In this document: in pieces, positions 4,436-6,454 of the stretch
How the letters are laid out: the number at the start of each line of letters is the position of its first letter
Position numbering within the stretch: the first letter of the stretch is position 1
DNA from: CAZAGT01 sp964484515
GTDB lineage: Bacteria; Desulfobacterota; DSM-4660; Desulfatiglandales; HGW-15
DNA: 6,454 nucleotides
Assembly (NCBI GenBank): GCA_964484515.1
Contig: CAZAGT010000302.1
Location: 1-6,454, forward strand
Reading direction: 5' to 3'
Notes under the pieces: model-generated
Database searches by the model: none
What the model was told of the DNA's origin: nothing
What the model saw: the letters and a program-made list of their open reading frames with translations, nothing else
Position numbers and translations under genes: made by a program

Positions 4436-6238
4436 ATGGATGAGCCGCTTACCATACCCGCACTTTTCCTTTCAACGGTTGAAAGCCTAGGCCCCCGTGT
4501 GGCCATGCGCAAGAAGGAATTCGGCTTGTGGAAGGATATTACCTGGAATGAGTATGCGCAGACGGTAAGCAGAGTGACCCTGGGGCTGATCTCCCTTGGG
4601 TTCCAAAAGGGGGATCACGCGGCCATCATCGGAGAGAATTCACCGGAGTGGGTCATTGCGGATCTCGGCATCATGTGCGTCGGCGGCGTGGCCACAGGCA
4701 TCTATACTACCAATGCGGCCAGTCAGTGCGAGTACGTGGTCCGGGATTCCGGGGCCAGGTTCTATTTTGCCGAAAACGAGGAACAACTGGACAAGGCCCT
4801 GGCCTTTCGAGAAAGGACCCCCCGCCTGGAAAAAATCATCGTGTGGGATATGGAAGGCCTGCATCATTTCCAGGACCCGATGGTCATCAGCTGGGACGAA
4901 CTCCTAAAGATGGGGCAAGGGCTTGCGGAAAAGGAGCCGGACCTCTTTGCGCAACGGGCACAAGATGTGCGTCCTGACGACCTCAGTGAGATCATTTACA
5001 CGTCAGGGACAACCGGCCCCCCAAAGGGCGCCATGCTTTCCCACGCAAATCTCATCTGGATGAGCAAGGCTATCGGAGAGGTTATCCCGACCAATGAGAA
5101 AGATGAGTCTCTTTCCTTTCTCCCCCTGTGTCACATCTTTGAACAGCTCTTCACAGTGCTGGGAAATCTCCGATACGGTTCTGTGGTCAACTTCGTCGAG
5201 AATACGGATACGGTTGCGGAAAACATGCAAGAAGTCTCACCCACCGTGACTTACGCTGTTCCCCGGATCTGGGAGAAATACTATTCCTTTGTGATGATCC
5301 GGATGTCGGATGCCACCTGGTTCAAACGCCTGGTCTTCAAATTGGCTCTCGGAATCGGATTGAAGTACGCACGTCTCAAGCTTTCCCATGGGTCAATCGC
5401 TCTGCCTCTGCGAGCCGCATATCTGCTCGCCTATTTGGCTGTCTTTCGCAAACTCAAGGAGCGCCTCGGGTTCGAACGTGTGAGGGTCGCCATCAGTGGT
5501 GCCGCGCCTATTTCGCCTGATGTGTTGATCTTCTTTCACGCCATCGGTGTATTCCTGGTTGAGGGCTACGGTCAGACCGAGGGCACGGGTGTCACAGCCG
5601 TCACCCGCAAAGACCGGATCAAACTGGGGACGGTTGGGCCGCCTCTACCGGGTTGCAACGTCCGAATTGCGGCAGACGGCGAGATCCTGGTCAAGAGCCC
5701 GGGTGTCTTCAAGGGGTACCATAACAATCCACAGGCGACCGCTGAGACGATCGAGGATGGTTGGCTTCATTCCGGGGATGTGGGGGAACTGGACGAAGCG
5801 GGGTTCCTCAAGATCACCGATCGTAAGAAGGATCTCATCATTACCGCCGGCGGCAAGAACATTGCGCCGCAGTTTATCGAGAACCAGCTAAAATTCAGCC
5901 CTTACATCAACGATGCTGTCGTCATCGGCGACCGTAGGAAGTACCTTACCGCGCTTGTTGTCCTGGACGAGGAAAACGCCGTCAAATATGCGCAAGACGA
6001 AAAGATTCCCTTTACCACGTATGAGAGCCTGGCTCGCAATGAAGAGGTCTTCAAGCTGATTGAACAAGAAGTAGCGAGAGTAAACCAGGGGTTCTCGCGG
6101 GTTGAGCAAATCAAGAGATTCACGATTCTCCCAAAGAGGCTTTACGAGGAGGACGGCGAGGTAACCCCAACCATGAAGGTGAAACGGACGTATATCAATG
6201 AGGCCTTCAAGGATCTAATAGACGAGATGTATCAATAA
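4436..6238 (+). CDS. Long-chain fatty acid--CoA ligase (AMP-forming, COG1022 type)
   Basis: A 600-residue member of the ANL adenylate-forming superfamily, of the FAA1/FadD15-like long-chain group. It would activate a fatty acid with ATP to the acyl-AMP and pass it to coenzyme A. All core motifs are present in order: the phosphate loop YTSGTTGPPKG (188-198), FLPLCHIFEQ (228-237), VAISGAAPIS (351-360), GYGQTEGTG (377-385), DGWLHSGDVG (441-450, with ribose-binding Asp448), TDRKKDLIITAGGKNI (461-476, with hinge Arg463), and the C-terminal TPTMKVKR (577-584), whose Lys581 is the expected catalytic lysine. A hydrophobic, basic-flanked stretch near 322-340 suggests peripheral membrane association, as is common in the group. 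Length is normal and no motif is damaged, so it should be active. Exact chain-length preference cannot be read. It has its own long upstream region and promoter candidate. It could supply acyl-CoA for breakdown, lipid synthesis, or the neighbouring methyltransferase; the last is inference. Confidence 0.92.
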   Translation: MDEPLTIPALFLSTVESLGPRVAMRKKEFGLWKDITWNEYAQTVSRVTLGLISLGFQKGDHAAIIGENSPEWVIADLGIMCVGGVATGIYTTNAASQCEYVVRDSGARFYFAENEEQLDKALAFRERTPRLEKIIVWDMEGLHHFQDPMVISWDELLKMGQGLAEKEPDLFAQRAQDVRPDDLSEIIYTSGTTGPPKGAMLSHANLIWMSKAIGEVIPTNEKDESLSFLPLCHIFEQLFTVLGNLRYGSVVNFVENTDTVAENMQEVSPTVTYAVPRIWEKYYSFVMIRMSDATWFKRLVFKLALGIGLKYARLKLSHGSIALPLRAAYLLAYLAVFRKLKERLGFERVRVAISGAAPISPDVLIFFHAIGVFLVEGYGQTEGTGVTAVTRKDRIKLGTVGPPLPGCNVRIAADGEILVKSPGVFKGYHNNPQATAETIEDGWLHSGDVGELDEAGFLKITDRKKDLIITAGGKNIAPQFIENQLKFSPYINDAVVIGDRRKYLTALVVLDEENAVKYAQDEKIPFTTYESLARNEEVFKLIEQEVARVNQGFSRVEQIKRFTILPKRLYEEDGEVTPTMKVKRTYINEAFKDLIDEMYQ

Positions 6239-6240
6239 CC

Positions 6241-6258
6241 TTGAGTGAAGACGCTCAA
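6241..6258 (+). terminator. Hairpin just after the ligase stop, weak terminator candidate
   Basis: TTGAGTG (6241-6247) pairs with CGCTCAA (6252-6258), including one G.U, around the loop AAGA. It begins two bases after the stop codon, but what follows (TGTCTGTCGCC) is a poor T-tract, so it is more likely a mRNA 3'-end stabilising or pause element than an efficient intrinsic terminator. Confidence 0.35.
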
Positions 6259-6402
6259 TGTCTGTCGCCCATGGTTTGTTGTCCGTTGTGAGGAACAGAA
6301 GGATTATTCTGGGGTTCAAAGAAAGCCACATTTAAAGCTGGCTCCTCACAAGAATTTGTGGGCGAAAAAACCGTTTCCAGCCTCTGCGGTGGGAGGACGG
6401 TG

Positions 6403-6447
6403 ATGTCTTTTCGCAGTGACTGGCGGGAGGGCACTGTCTTTTCATGA
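6403..6447 (+). CDS. Possible 14-codon leader ORF overlapping a start at the window edge
   Basis: ATG at 6403 is preceded by GGAGG (6392-6396) at 6-base spacing and opens MSFRSDWREGTVFS before TGA at 6445-6447. That stop overlaps another ATG (6444-6446) as ATGA, which could start a gene running out of the window. The good ribosome site and the overlap are suggestive, but a sequence this short has little evidential weight. Confidence 0.15.
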   Translation: MSFRSDWREGTVFS

Positions 6448-6454
6448 CGTATCT

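Noticed and set aside
6347..6360. CACAA-GAAT-TTGTG hairpin as a terminator
   Set aside because: Stem of only five AT-rich pairs, followed by an A-run rather than T on the + strand; on the other strand the T-run precedes the stem.

Overview
The window carries three complete protein-coding genes, all on the + strand, separated by two unusually long gene-free stretches (about 800 and 490 bases). Base composition is moderately GC-rich and the proteins look bacterial. A COG4091-type dehydrogenase, a PilZ-containing methyltransferase of the PhcB / 'EF 3-hydroxypalmitate methyl ester biosynthesis' type, a FAA1/FadD15-type acyl-CoA ligase, a good sigma-54 promoter match and a palindromic TTCGAC..GCTCA / TGAGC..GTCGAA repeat would fit a Desulfobacterota-type (former deltaproteobacterial) genome. 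That placement is inference from gene style; no marker gene is present.

Layout. Bases 1-62 are a dispersed-type tandem and palindromic repeat cut by the window edge. Bases 111-1439 encode a 442-residue Rossmann-fold NAD(P)-dependent oxidoreductase with a C-terminal SAF-like segment. Bases 1440-2238 contain no convincing gene but hold a striking 42-base hairpin (1563-1604), a compact terminator-like hairpin with six T (1973-1992) preceded by overlapping complementary segments, and a good sigma-70-like promoter whose spacer is filled by a perfect dyad (2126-2154). Bases 2239-3942 encode a 567-residue protein with two PilZ-like barrels, a helical region and a SAM-dependent methyltransferase domain. 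Bases 3943-4435 are gene-free and hold overlapping dyads, a sigma-54 -24/-12 match (4241-4256) and two hairpins in the inferred leader. Bases 4436-6238 encode a 600-residue long-chain acyl-CoA ligase with all adenylation motifs. The tail (6239-6454) has a weak hairpin and a possible 14-codon leader ORF.

How the genes may work together. The spacing and separate promoter candidates argue for three transcription units rather than one operon. The most interesting association is the PilZ-methyltransferase next to an acyl-CoA ligase. The methyltransferase half resembles the PhcB group, which in Ralstonia makes 3-hydroxy fatty acid methyl ester signals. A tandem-PilZ front end suggests control by cyclic-di-GMP of a fatty-acyl methyltransferase, with the ligase acting on fatty acid in the same metabolic area. 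The fusion is read from the sequence; its regulation, substrate and link to the ligase are inference.
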